64,000 bases of DNA. Source: Diorhabda sublineata. Lineage: Eukaryota > Arthropoda > Insecta > Coleoptera > Chrysomelidae. Each line of letters starts with the position of its first letter. Position 1 is the first letter of the stretch. The translations under genes were made by a program, and so were the position numbers. This document shows positions 12,293 to 24,979 of this stretch, one piece after another. The notes below the pieces were generated by a model. The model was given only the letters and a program-made list of their open reading frames with translations. It did not search any database and was not told the origin of the DNA. The DNA lies in contig NC_079484.1 of assembly GCF_026230105.1 (NCBI RefSeq), positions 6,401,805-6,465,804 on the forward strand. Reading direction: 5' to 3'.

Positions 12293-13441
12293 CTAGTCAA
12301 CAACTGCGAATGAAGTAGCAGTACAAGCAAAAGCAGACTTTACATTCCTATTAACTAGAATTTGAGTTGGTATTTTAAGGTCTTTCTTATCACCAGTACC
12401 ACAACTTCCATGTTCATTCCATCCCCATGCGAATAACTTTCCTTCAGTTGTTACTGCTAAATTATGTTCAGAACCAACGCTCAACTGAACAACGTTACTT
12501 AATGTAGGAATCTTTTCTGGCTTATATGGCACCTCTCTGTCAGCTCCCAATTGTCCATAAGTATTTCTTCCCCAAGTGAAAACTTCTCCGTTGGTTGTTA
12601 AACCTGCACTATGGGTCCACCCAGCGTATACAGTCTTCAAGGCTTCATTATTGAACACTTCTAGTGGTACAAAACTGTTGGCGACGTTAGGATCAACTCC
12701 CAGTTGACCAAATTTGTTTTCACCCCAACTAAGTACTGTACCATTATCTTTAAGAACTACGGTATGATGCTGTCCACTAGCCACACTACAAACATCATTT
12801 AAATCAGGAACTCTGGATATACTTAGGTAGTTGTTATCATCAAAGTTATCACCGAGCCCTAGTTGACCTTTGGATCCAGTACCAGCAACTAATAAGCCTC
12901 CATCTTTTGTTATCATAGCTGTATGCCTCAATCCACAACTTACGTGTTTGAAACCAGTAGCCAGTTTTTGGGAAACTTGTAATCTGGACGGAATTCCAGT
13001 ACATGTTATACTTTTTGAAAGACCTAGTTGTGTATTTAAATTATTGCCCCAAACAAATTGTTTGCCACATTCTGTTACGGCAGCACTAAAATCCCAGCCG
13101 CATGATATTTGAACTACTTTAAATCCCTTTAAAATTTCTATTTGTGTTAATTTCAATGTATCATCTGAAAGAGCTAGCTGACCTTTTGTGTTCACACCAC
13201 AACAGTATACAAATCCTTTGTTATTTAATATCAAAGTATGCCCAGAGCCTCCAGCTATGGATACGATATCTTCAGCTTTTAGATCACAGTTTTCCAAAGG
13301 GACTTCTTTAGGTGATAATTCTGCATCAGACTCATATCCCAGTCCTAGCTGGCCATAGCTGTTTGCTCCCTAAAGAATTACTTCGTTAGAATGGAAACTA
13401 AATATACCATTAAAATGACTTACCCAACAATATAACTTCAT
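12293..13441 (-). CDS. SERGEF: RCC1-repeat protein, secretion-regulating guanine nucleotide exchange factor-like
   Basis: Two exons: 13424-13441 (six codons, MKLYCW, before GTAAGT) and 12293-13369 (after CTTTAG, ends at TAG). The join restores the first RCC1 repeat, CWGANSYGQLGLG. The product is 364 residues, almost entirely RCC1 beta-propeller repeats: each has a GQL or GQLG turn and a histidine block (GSGHT, CGWDFS, CGLRHT, SGQHHT, AGWTHS, VGSEHN). WGWNEHGSCG near the end and the CGWDF, GWTH and GSEHNLA blocks point to SERGEF (DelGEF) rather than nuclear RCC1, HERC or the mitochondrial RCC1L. Vertebrate SERGEF binds the exocyst subunit Sec5 and modulates secretion. The insect protein is shorter because it lacks the C-terminal tail. 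The six-codon first exon is easily missed. Confidence 0.9.
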
Positions 13442-15449
13442 GTTGACAAAAAAATTAGTTGACGTGAAACTTTTTTACTGTTGATTTGATGAATTTTCTA
13501 AACACGCGTCCTGCCGTCTAAAAATATGTTAGGTTATGGTTGGTTCCAAAATCCAAATAGTTTTGCGCACGATTTTTTCTGTTAATGATTTTCGTGCACT
13601 TATATTTGTTTCTAAGATCATATGTGAAAAAATATACTCATATAAACCTGGTTTAGCGAATAATAACCGAAATTACTTGCCAACCATATTTTATACGTCG
13701 ATCAAGAAATTTTCTTTGTGTTCTATTTCCTGTATCGAAATGCTATGGGTACTTTCTATCCTTTTTTAATTTTCATATATAAACAAAGAAAACTAATAGT
13801 CATACAGATAGTGCCAGTGGTATGGGAGCAAACTTTAGGACACATTTAATTTGTCATACAAAATTTCATATCCTTCACTCCTTACTTTGAAAAATATCTA
13901 TTTTATTACGATTTCCGAGAATGGAAAAGACAGACGACATTGGTCTTATTTTCTACAGAACAAATAAGAGAAAGATTACTCTTTTCTCTATGGCACTTTT
14001 AGTTCCACTTTCAGGCACTAGGTGACGCGTAATATAAATGTAACTAAAAATCCCTCTATTGGAAAGTCCGGACATGAGCTGTCGTTCACGTGATTGGTTG
14101 ACTTCCAGCTAAGAAATTAATATCGGCTCCAATATGAGAAGAGCGCGAAACAGTGGTCTGTTCAAATGATCGAACAATACACCATCGGGACATATATTCA
14201 AATTATTGAAATTTTATTATTAAAATAACATGTATAGACGTAAATAATGAAATTACAAAAAAACGTAATTAGTTTAAAGCTGTTTCTGTTCATCATTAAA
14301 TCAAAGACATTTGATGTGTCGTGGGCCTATTATATTATAAAATGAAGTTTTTAATTCTGATGGGCTTGGAACTGAATATTACTAGTTACTATACGCTTGA
14401 CTGAGAGATCGGCCTAAAAAAGAGATCCGACAGCTAAAAAGGTTGGGAATCCCTGCTCTAGACCTAAGAGGAAACTTCCTCATCCTCTACTTCGGCTGCC
14501 AGCGACGGCCTACGAACTTCTAGAAGTTACCTCGCCTTTCTTGACTATTCCAACATCGCCATTAAGTGAAACCCGCTTCTAAATCCCATCTAATCGATGT
14601 TACAGGTTTAATTGCGGTTTCAATCCACCACATCCAAGCCCTGCAGATAAATGTTTTCCCTATATCAGGCATATTCCATGAAACATCCATATCCTGCATT
14701 AAAACGTCCCTCGACAAAATAAACCAACGAGTGTCATTATTTAAGGAAAAGTGGAATTACAAATAAAAGACAAATATTTATTTCTTATTCATTTTACAAT
14801 CTTTAGTCTGAAAAAATATTTGGACGAATACATAGTATAAATAGTACTTAGAAACTAGTTGAGTAGTCAGGTACAAAATGTATTTATAAAAGTACTTCAA
14901 TCACACTAATTCTCTCAAACAAACTATTCAAATACACAATCAAACATTTTCTTATTACTAATTTATTTTAGAATGCACTGGTTTGACTTTTATTTATCTG
15001 ATAAAACTTTTCCATAAGACTTAATCTCTAGGAATTGCCACATAAATTTTTTCTAGATTAGAACCAAATGTGTTAATGCTTGTCTAACTGAAAATAATGT
15101 TATGTATCAAAACAATATTTTATATATAAGTGCCAATTTATTAGAAGTGTCTTAAGCATTAACAAATTTGTCGAACATTCTAAAGGAAAACTTCCAGTAC
15201 ATATTCTAAGTCTTCTGATATATCCGTACCTAAGGTTATTAATATTAGCAAACATAAGAGTCAAAATTTGGATGCATCAAGTATATATTTTACATATTAT
15301 TAGAGCGATCAGTTTTATTCAAAATCGAAGGAGTAAATTATTTACCAGAAGTGAATGCAAATACCAAAGATGATCAAAGAAGTTACATCAGTATATTTCA
15401 CGTAAAAGTAGATAAAGATTTAAAATTGATTCTTATACAATATCTAAAT
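13442..15449. other. Gene-poor stretch between SERGEF and the hAT relic
   Basis: No gene recognised. A hAT-like terminus, seen as GGTTGGGAATCCCTG, ends at 14457 on the plus strand; its partner end was not found. Short open frames at 13536-13769 and 14566-14766 have no recognisable domain. Confidence 0.4.
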
Positions 15450-17477
15450 CAGCGGTTCTCAACCTGGAGGCGCGCCCAGGCGTCAACAAATAAAAAAAGC
15501 ACAGCTAAGTTTAGAGGCTTGAACTTGAACCAAGTTGTGGCAACAGCCTGAAATATATCCGTTCGGGGATTCCCCAAAACTAGATGGCAACTAATAGAAA
15601 ATCAAAATAAAAGTTCAAGAAAGTATGTTACACGTTCATCTGCATAAGAATAAATAAAAACCTTCTTCAGAAAATAAACGAAACGCAAATAATCTAAATA
15701 GAGTTGTTTATTGACATCGTCGACCAGGACTGCTCTGAACGACAAACCTACTGAATTTCGTTTCTAGGCAAAGTTGTCTTAAGAGAATGAAACTTTATTC
15801 TAGTGGAAGTTTTCCAATGGAAAATGAAAATATAGTTGAGGCTCCTTATAAAATTGTTAAGGACAAGAAACCGTACACAATCGATGAATCATTCATAAAA
15901 CCCCGTTTGCTTACTGTTTGTAATATTGTACTCGGTGAAGACGGCTACAAGAAAGATGCCAAAATTTCTTTATCAAACGATACAGTCAAACGTAAAATTG
16001 AAGACATGGCTATTGATTCAAAAAATCAACTGGTGCAAAAGCTAAGGAAATCCCAACTGTTTGCATTTCAAAACAAGCGCAGTTGTTTTTCTGTAGATAC
16101 ATAGATGAAAAAAATACTGTTTTCAAAAAACCTTGAAACAACAACTAAAGCAGCAGCATCAAACATTTTTAGAAGCTAAATACCTTCCCTGGGAGAGTTA
16201 TTGGTACCGATGGAGCTCAAGCGATGACAGGTTGCCGATCAGGATTTATTGAATTATCTAAGAAAAAGAATCCTAAAATAATTGGGTACCATTGTATCAT
16301 TCACAGACAAGCTTTAGCTTTGACTCTTCCTGAATTACTTAACACTGCTTTGAACTTGGCAGTTAAAGTAGTGAATCACGTCAAATCCAGTGCTTTAAAC
16401 ACCAGACTTTTTCGACTGTTGCTTCAAGAGCTAAACTGTGATTAAGAAACACTTTTTTACACCGGAGGTCATTGGTTGTTTAGAGATAATATGGATGCAA
16501 GATTGTTCAAGTTAAAATCAAAGTGTAAAACTGTACAAGAAGTTTACAGATAATCAATTTATCTTTTACTTGGCATATTTGTTAGACTGAAACAATAAAA
16601 CTCCTGAACCTAAAATGCTCCAAGATCAGAACAGTACTTTGAAGAATTGTGATTCAATTAAAAGTTTTGCTGAGAAGATGGCTTTTTGGCAACGTCGCCT
16701 GAAGAATTCGGACCTGAACTTTTCTTCCTTTCCAAAATTAAACAACATCCTCGATGATATACAAAGTTTTCCAAAAGACTAGTTAAAGAAATGAGGGACC
16801 TAATATCTGAGCATTTGTTGTCCTCGAAGAGAAAAATCAGAGTCTATTTCCCAGATATAAGCTCGCAAAACTGGGAATTTAAGTCAAATCAACGTTGATA
16901 CACTTTCTAATCACATTCAAGAATAATTAATTGACTTGCAATGTGATTCGAAAGCCAAAGTGGATTTTCCAAACAGAGATCTCCGAGATTTTTGTATACC
17001 CAGGAGTAGCAATGAAGGCAACCAAGTTGCATGTACAATTTTCATCAACTTATCTATGCTTGTGTGGATTTTCAACCCTGGCTAATATAAAATCTAAATA
17101 TCCAGCCAAACTAGATGTGGAAAGTGACCTGCTGTGTTGTTTGTTAGAATTGAGACCAAACATATCAAAAATAGTTAAGGAGAACCAGTACCAGTCCTCA
17201 CACTAGTACTGATCACAAAAAATAATTAATATTTTTTGGTTACACCATTGATTTTAATTTTTTCGTTGGTGTATTTAATTAAAATTTGTATTTGACAAAT
17301 ATTGATATTCCGTACCAGAGTATGACTAGCCCAAGTTCAAAGTCATTTTACTCAAACATGATGGAAGTAAATTTACCATATATAAGTCTCTAATTAACGT
17401 AATCCCTAAAAAGGGAGGCGTGACCTCACACCAAAGTATGAAGGGGGATTCAGAGCCTGAGAGATTGAGAACCTCTG
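15450..17477 (+). mobile_element. hAT transposon relic (ZBED5/SCAND3-type transposase) with both ends
   Basis: Ends are CAGCGGTTCTCAACCTGG at 15450 and its inverted counterpart TTGAGAACCTCTG ending at 17477. In between lies a broken transposase: SLSNDTVKRKIEDMA (15970), CIIHRQALA plus VNHVKSSALNTRLFRLL (16300-16430), GGHWLFRDN in place of the usual ..RWLSRG (16465), and the C-terminal dimerisation region TYLCLCGFSTLANIKSKY (17050-17100). This order is the hAT family to which ZBED5, SCAND3 and EPM2AIP1 proteins belong. At least five stops or frameshifts make it inactive. The flanks ATATCTAA and ATATCTCT may be a decayed 8-bp target duplication. Confidence 0.85.
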
Positions 17478-18600
17478 ATATCTCTCTCAAAATTTCTTCT
17501 ACTTTTAGTTGTTATTTATCTATGTGGATTGTAATGAAATCAATTTTAATATAACCCTAGATTCAGAATACACCTTCGATATAAGAAAAATTGCTCGCGA
17601 TTCAATCCAAATTTCAAAAGCCCACATGTGTGCTTATATTTGTAAAACTATCAATTAACTAAAAATAGAAGATTAACTTTATTTTCGGTATTATTAAATC
17701 TACTTAGGATTAAATTTCAATAAAGAACAATTAGCTATTTCAGTACAAAAACAACCAGTCTGTCAATATTCGCTAAATTAGTTTTAATGCAAAATTTCTA
17801 CAATACTGTTCTTAAATATAAATATATACAACAACTTTCATTTAATTTCGACAATCCTGCTAGCAAATATGTACATATTTTTTAAATTAATTCATTTACA
17901 GACTGGCATATGAATAGATGTATATATACAATCTTAAATTACTTTAAATTACCTAGAGGTTATTAAAAATGTAATTTACTGTTACTTAAGGAACTTAGCA
18001 GTCATGGTTTCTATGATGTGAGATTTAAAATCTACCTAATATAGTAAACAGACATTTTGGTTGAACAAATCTAATTAGTGATGAACTTCTGTGATGTATT
18101 CAACAACAATTTTATAATTTGCCCTTCCAAAGGTCAATTTACTTTCACGAGCTCGGATTTCTAAAAGGACACTGTTGAAGCTGCCCAATTGAATTCTAAT
18201 TATGTAAATTCTAAATGAGTTTTATTGAGCTTTATTCATAAACTCGGATATACCTAACAGTTATTGCTAGTATTTGTAGATTTATGACCCCCGAATTCAA
18301 AAAAGTTGGATCTGTCGATGTAGAGTTTCAAAAAACCGTTATTTAGAGAGAATACTAGTTTCTAATGTAAAATATAGTTCCAATAACAATTTAAAAGAAT
18401 GGTATAAAATTAAAAAATTAAATTTGTTATTTAGAACCATAGTTATTTGGAAGTATCACAAAACTTTCTTAAAAAAAGCAGTATGTGTATCTAACTGATG
18501 TATTGAAATAAACTTCAGTCGACGAAACGTTGACACCAAGCGAAATTATATTTTCATATGAAAAAGCATGATGACCTGGATCTTCTGGTAAATCACAAAT
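17478..18600. other. Non-coding AT-rich stretch
   Basis: No open frame of note and no recognisable element. A sequence with CAGTCGACGAAACGTTGAC near 18519 recalls the ends of Penelope-like repeats but is too short to call. Confidence 0.35.
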
Positions 18601-18625
18601 TTCCAATACTAATTACGCTGTTCAC

Positions 18626-18737
18626 ACTACACCAACACTCACAATTACACTGTCTGAGTTTACCTTCAGTCTCTGAAGACGATAACTTGGATATCGAAAC
18701 GCGCGTCAGACAGTGTAATTGTGAGTGTTGGTGTAGT
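18626..18737 (+). ncRNA. Hammerhead-like motif 2 inside a perfect 32-bp inverted repeat
   Basis: Core: CTGAAGA 18673-18679, stem II CGATA/TATCG (18680-18684, 18692-18696), GAAAC 18696-18700, GTC 18705-18707, stem I GTCT/AGAC. The core is enclosed by a perfect inverted repeat of 32 bases, 18626-18657 against 18706-18737 (contains CACTCACAATTACACTGTCT). The outer arms suggest two oppositely oriented copies of the same terminal repeat joined together, as happens in Penelope-like elements. Stem II differs from motif 1 in sequence but still pairs. The same C-after-core wrinkle applies. Confidence 0.45.
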
Positions 18738-19134
18738 AGTGGAGTTCAATATGAATATCACCAACAGTTCTAGAAATTCAAAGTAATTTGGTTGATGTCA
18801 AAGAATCAATGGCATTGGATCCATTTTTGAATAAGAGTATTTGAGACCAGTGAGACTTGTTTTTTATTTTTATGTTTCATGCACAATGTAAGATAAGCTC
18901 CCGCCATTGGAACGAGTAGCAGTACTAATAGCAGAAACCTAACAGAAGAAGTGGAGAGCCAAGTGATAAAGGCAACTATAATATCAGGCTTATTAGGAAC
19001 ATTATATCACAATTAATAGAAAAATGATAATTTCCAAAGCATAACATGACATATTCTGGAATAGAAGCAATAGTTACAAGACGCCTACTCCAAATAGTTG
19101 AGACGAGGAGCCAGGGTATACTCCAAGAGTCGCC

Positions 19135-19500
19135 AAATAGACAACGACATAAGATAAATTTACAAAGTGGAAGATGTTGTTAAATGGTTCAGGGGTAGAA
19201 AAGGAGGCTATAGAAATCTACTGATCGGATAGAGAAATTTATCGAAGAATTATTATTAGCCAAAGTAAGTAGACCACTTAAGAGATGAAAAGAAAGCTAA
19301 ATCTCAGCATTCCAGGAATGCTATTGATCGTGTTCTAAAAAAAAAAAAGGAAAAATAAAAGGAGGAGTGAGATTTTTCGAGGTAGGGTTTCAAATAATCA
19401 ACAAAGAACTAAAATATTAGCAAAGGAAATAAACAATGGCATGAAATGTTTGATATGATACAATTTTAGATACAATACAATTTGAAATTGATATTAGCAG
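19135..19500 (+). repeat. Unknown repeat family, partial copy 1
   Basis: Shares ACGACATAAGATAAATTT, then TCAGCATTCCAGGAATG and GATATGATACAATTTTAGAT with the copies at 20.5-21.3 kb and 21.5-22.2 kb. Frames are interrupted in all six readings. Identity unknown. Confidence 0.6.
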
Positions 19501-20534
19501 TACCTAATAAGCATAAAAATTAGTATTTGAGTTCTGTGGAAAAAAAATTTTTGGTTTTAATATATGTAATCATAAGCTGGTCGGTAATTTAAACATTAAT
19601 CTCAAAACGTTAACAATTATTAAAGATCAATTAAGTTCCCAGAACCACAAGGTAGGTGGAATTTTTAAAAGCTCGAACTTATTATACTTCTTTTTTTCAA
19701 AATTTGTCTAAACAATTTATCATTGCAATAAAAAACTACCCATTAAAAACTAATATAACGGTTTTTTGAATATAAAAATGATCTAAATGTATTAAGATAA
19801 GGCAACTTACGTATTTATATATAAAGCTTCACAGTTTGGAAATGGAGGTTTTGAACCAAATAGAAAAAGTACAACTAAGCTATGACTCGGTAATAATTAA
19901 CATTTTTCGAGGTTCTTGTTTAGCTCAATCCTTTTCAAAGATATAATCTCCTATAGTGGAATTACATGAAGACTTCAATTTCCGAGGCATTTCTTTCAAA
20001 ACGAATAAAAATCATAAGTAACTTTGAAATGAAACAGAGTACAGTCATTTGGTTGCGTCTATGTATTTCTCTACAGGGTGAACCTTATAATGATATTTAT
20101 TTTCTTTCATCGAACATCACAATATTATACACCTATATTTACACCTTACAAAAAATTTATCAATATTGGTTCACACTGTACGAAATCTATTTCAGTAATA
20201 TTTGACGTTAAAAGTTTTATATCACAGAGTGTGTGTCCTCACTACAAATGCACCTTGGGAATTTATTGAACACTTGCGACCTTCCGAGGTAGATAAGTTC
20301 ACTTCCAGGATGATTATTTAATATTTAAGTGACAATGCGATTATTGGATTGAGTATAATGATTGAAACAAGTTCGGGAGTGAATATAAGTCGATAAGTAA
20401 CGCTTTACTATATACTAGTTAGTACATAGTACGTTCTGCAATAGTTATTTTTACTCAAAATTATTAAAGGATAGAGCGCAGTAATAATTAGACATTTCCA
20501 CAAAGGCAATCTTGAAAAAAAACTTAAATACGGG

Positions 20535-21300
20535 TGATGATAAGTGATGAGCACGAAACTGACCTCAAATATACCATATTTAAGCAAAAAGCAGTGGTAT
20601 GGACATTTAGCATTTCGGTGATGTTGATAAACTCGACTATTAACATTATAAAGATTGATTTTTTGTAGAATTTATAGAAATAGTTTTAAATGCACGACAT
20701 AAGATCAATTTGCATAGTGGCAGGTGTCGAACGGTTTAATGTTTAGTTGAAGAGGAGGCTGTATATATTATGTAGATAGAATGGCTGATGATTGGATGGA
20801 CAAAACTGTAGATCACCGGAGAGATTAAATGGAGCCTTCCAGTAATGAGATCGATCATATCATAAAAAAGAGGAAGAATAAAAGAAGTCAGGCTTCCAAA
20901 AGGAGCTAAATGAGGAGCTAAAATATTGGAAAAGAAAACAAACAAATGACATTAAATGATTAATATGACACAATTTTAGATAAAATAAAGTACAGCATTC
21001 CATGGCTACAGGAAAGGTACTACCAGAACTACTTTTTGTAATTGGTGCACCTATTTGTAAAGTACAAATCTGTTGTCTGACAGTAAGGATAAAAATGAGC
21101 CTGAAAACGTTCCTTACATATAAGACACCTGAAATACAAAACAAATTGATAGGAAAAGCAATTTCAAGAAGTGTCCTAGATAACAAACACTTTACCATCT
21201 TTGACAGCATCACATAGAAGAGAATGGATCTATTCCGGATGAAGAAAAGATCCAATTTTCTTTTTGCTCAATACTCATTCTGTATTGGTTATTTGAAACA
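20535..21300 (+). repeat. Unknown repeat family, copy 2
   Basis: Direct copy of the unit at 21455-22170, about 920 bases upstream of it. Shared landmarks are GTGATGAGC, CGACATAAGAT, AAGAGGAAGAATAAAAG, CAGGAAAGGTAC, TTCAAAACAAATT-like sequence and AAAAGATCCAATTT. An open frame on the minus strand (20860-21255) is not conserved in the other copy, so I do not call a gene. Confidence 0.65.
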
Positions 21301-21454
21301 GTCCAATAATTCAGAATTTGAGTTTTATTGAGTTTAATTTCCTTAATTTTTTCAAAAACTTCCAATCACTACATTTTTCATTTATACAAGGCAAAACAGT
21401 TATTTTTTAGTAGGTAATAGCTGGGAAAAAGGAATTTTTCTCTTAGTGTAAAAA

Positions 21455-22170
21455 AAGAAATGAGTGATGAGCCCAACGTTATTGTACCATAAAGGGACAA
21501 AAAGAAGTTATGGGAAATTTAGAAATATCACAGTTGGGCGATGTTGCTAATGATATATTTGGTGATGAGGGGGCACATTATTTGTATCTGCCAATAGTAC
21601 AGGCCTGTCTCACCAAATAAACTACGACATAAGATGAATTTGCATAGTGGAAGATGTCAGATGGATTAATTATTAGTAGAAGATGAAACTGTAAAGAAAA
21701 TGACTGATGATTGGATAGACAAAACAGTTTTTTAGAATGTTTACTTACCAAAGGAAAACCTCCAGAGAAGATGATAGGAGAGTTGAGTGTCAGTATTCCA
21801 GTAATGAGATTGATCATGTCGTAAAAAAGAGGAAGAATAAAAGGAGCCAGACTTTCAGAAGGATAAACAATTAATGAAGAGCTGGAATATTGGCAAAGGA
21901 AACAAAAAAATAGCATGAAATGATTGATATGATACAAATTTTTGTGAAACAAACTACAGGAAAGGTACCAGAGCTACTTTTTGTCCCTTACACCTGAAAT
22001 TCAAAACAAATTAATAGAAAAATAATTTCAAGTAGTGTCTCCTAGAGACCAAAACTTTACGATCTTTAACAGCACCACATAGAAGAGGGTAGATCTGTCC
22101 CGGATGGAGAAAAGATCCAATTTACATTTTGCTTAAGACTCATTCTATATTGGTAGACAAGAATTTTTTG
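21455..22170 (+). repeat. Unknown repeat family, copy 3
   Basis: Same unit and order of landmarks as copy 2, with many substitutions and small indels. In one minus-strand frame both copies can be read through ILPLFYDMI and LITG with mostly conservative changes, which could be a trace of former coding sequence or mere similarity by descent. No family recognised. Confidence 0.65.
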
Positions 22171-24888
22171 AATATACCTTAAGTGGATTTGCACAATTTA
22201 TTACTATTTTTTTTCAATAATTAAAAAATCATCCTGGACAGTTTGATAAAAATAATTCACATTATATCTGTAAGTGCTGCAACTAATTTCACAACGGATA
22301 TTATTATATTAGTAATTCTAATGTTATAGAAATATTTAGTCATATAAATGTGAAAAATATTTCCGCTTATACTAATTGCAGTTTGAATCAATTAAGACAA
22401 AATATTTAGTTTCAAAGAGACGACATTTATAACTTAGTTTTATAATAGTACAACTTTCAAACAACAAAACGTATTTTGATAATATTGCAACTGATATTTG
22501 ATATTGAAATTAGATATTAAAATAATTGCACAAAGGACATATGTTCATATTTAATATTAATACAAACTTCCATCTTTATTAGTCATGAGAAATTTACAAT
22601 TTTCTTAATATAAAGATTAATCTGAATTTATACGAACACACACATCTTCACTTTTAAATTTTCACACTTTTAACAACATTTTAAAAAAATAAGTGCAATT
22701 TCAAACGATCTCGTAGCTAGCATCTAGTACCATAAACTCAATTTATTGAAGTTTTTTGATGATTATTTATGAACACCACTGGTACATAAACCAAATATTT
22801 TTCTTAAGAATAAAACAAAGACACATTTACTAAAATCTATTACATATACAGATATTGCATTTAGTGGTAAAACCTACAACCAATCACAAAGTGAGTATAA
22901 ACACGAAAAAAATTGACTAGATTTATTTGTACATAAATATTCTACTAAAAAGAGTACCAAATTTATTTTCCGGTACGAACTATGTACAAAAAATCACATT
23001 CTACTTTCATGATGTGAATAGATTGTGATTAAATTTTGAAATCAACTTTAATTTCAAATCGAGGTTATGATGCTTAAAAGGCTTTTTACATTAAGTTTGC
23101 AATTTCGATATTTCTAGTGACAAGTACATTCTCTAAACAATAATCAAAAGTGTAAATAAAATGTTTTTGTATCAGGGGAAATTACATCCTAAACGTTGGC
23201 AGATGTGTAGCATCGATTTTGTATTTTCAGATGCACTATTGGCAAAAGTTTTTAACTCAGTGTTACCAAAGTAAAAGTACTTATAGAAAATTTTAGGTTA
23301 TATTTCTTGTATTGATTATATCAGGATGACGTTATTGGTCATATTGCGTGAGAAGCAAATAAGGATAACTTCATATTTATTGTAACGAAAAAGAACTGGT
23401 TTTGAAATTTGAAAAGAAGTTTTACAATAGCGGGAAAGGATCATGTGTGTTTTTTTTTCTAATCCTTGACATATTAAAAGAGCGTGCTGATAAATGTACT
23501 CTTCGACTAATCCCTAATCGTTTCCTCAATTCTCTTTATGTGAACACGGCTTAGTGTTACGCGTCGTGCGCAGGATTTTTGAGGTTATGTTCTGCCAACA
23601 AGTACAACTGCCATATTAAGTGCAAACTTATCATAAAGTAGTAAATCGCTTCCGAAATTGAATCTCAAATTAAAATTAACCGTATACTTGATAATACTAA
23701 TGATATGTGTGATTATTGTATTTACTGTTAAATTATGACGGATCATTGCTTTCATACTCCAATATGTAAATATACCGCTAACAAATAGAAGTAAATCTAT
23801 AAAGATAAATATCATTATAGTAACTTAAAGCTATGATTTAGCGTGGGGTTAAAACATCATAGATATTACTTGGCGGTCAAAACGATGTTCTCTGAAGAAG
23901 AGGAAGACCTCACAGAAGATACAACTGGTTCTAAATGTTTTAATGTCGATAAGAATAGAAAAATTTGAAAGAGTTTTACGCCCAGCAGTGTAAACTTAAG
24001 GGTATTTGATGATATGTTAATTTGTAGTAATGATAAGATTTTTTTTCGTGTTTGAAAACTACTTTGAGATTGGTAGGGTTAGTTATTGTGATTGTTTTAA
24101 TACTATTATTGTGATGTATAGTGAATTCAAGTCTCGTTTCTCAGCTAAAATCGTTGACTAGAAAAATAATCAGAATTATGGAAAGGATGGTTCTAAAATA
24201 TTAATTCTATCAGTTTCAATCAGATTTTTTGTTTGTTTGATCATTTCAATAATTGTTATGAATGTTAATCATCCTTACCAAACGTCTTTATTTAAAGGAT
24301 TTCGTTTATTGAAAGATGTAGTATTTAATAAGAAAAAAACTGTATAAGTAGCAGTCTGACAATAGGGGTTGATCGTTAATTGAATGCTTTAGCACATGGA
24401 ATTTCATTGAACACATTTGGTTTCGATATTTCAAAATAAATGCAAAAAACAAGTGTTACTAATATATTTTAAGGAATTAGTCAAGAATTTAGGAAATTTT
24501 TTTGATTATTTATGAGGTTAAAGAGCGATTTTTTTCTGTTATCCAAATTATCTTAATTTTTCTCAAAAGTCAGAATAAGTAAATCTAAAAATACGGTATT
24601 AAAAATTAATCAATCACAATTTCTCTACCTCGGTTTTTCTTCGACGTCAAATGTATTAAAATTCTTAAAATATTTTAAAAATTTCCGATATATAAAAGTA
24701 ACACTTTTAATCGAAAACAAAAATCCCCCTTGTTCGTCACTTCTGCTCGTAGATTGTTTTAACAGTCTGATCTAATAAGATAAATATCAAAAATCCTTAC
24801 ATGTGACAATAATTTGAGGTACAAAATCTTATTCCACAATTTCTCTTAACAAGAAAAAAATAAACGACACACAAACATCGCACATTTA
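22171..24888. other. Gene-free stretch downstream of VKR
   Basis: 2.7 kb of AT-rich sequence past the 3' end of the VKR gene. It should contain the VKR 3' UTR (on the minus strand, below 24889), but no canonical AATAAA is visible within the first 280 bases. No mobile element recognised. Confidence 0.4.
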
Positions 24889-24979
24889 CTACACGTTCGT
24901 ATTATCCTGTGAATCGGGAACATTTTGTTCGAGATATTCGTCGTCCTCTTCAGACTCTCTTTTGCTACCTACCCCTAAT
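24889..24979 (-). CDS. VKR: VKR exon 10: C-terminal tail and stop
   Basis: Residues 1230-1258. Follows TTTTGCAG; ends at TAG (24889-24891). Encodes an acidic tail (ESEEDDEYLEQNV) with one tyrosine in an acidic setting, a plausible phosphorylation site. It is 2.07 kb away from the previous exon and has its own in-phase acceptor, so it is easily missed. Confidence 0.85.

Noticed and set aside
20860..21255. 131-residue minus-strand open frame as a gene
   Set aside because: It lies in a repeat copy whose sister copy does not keep the frame.
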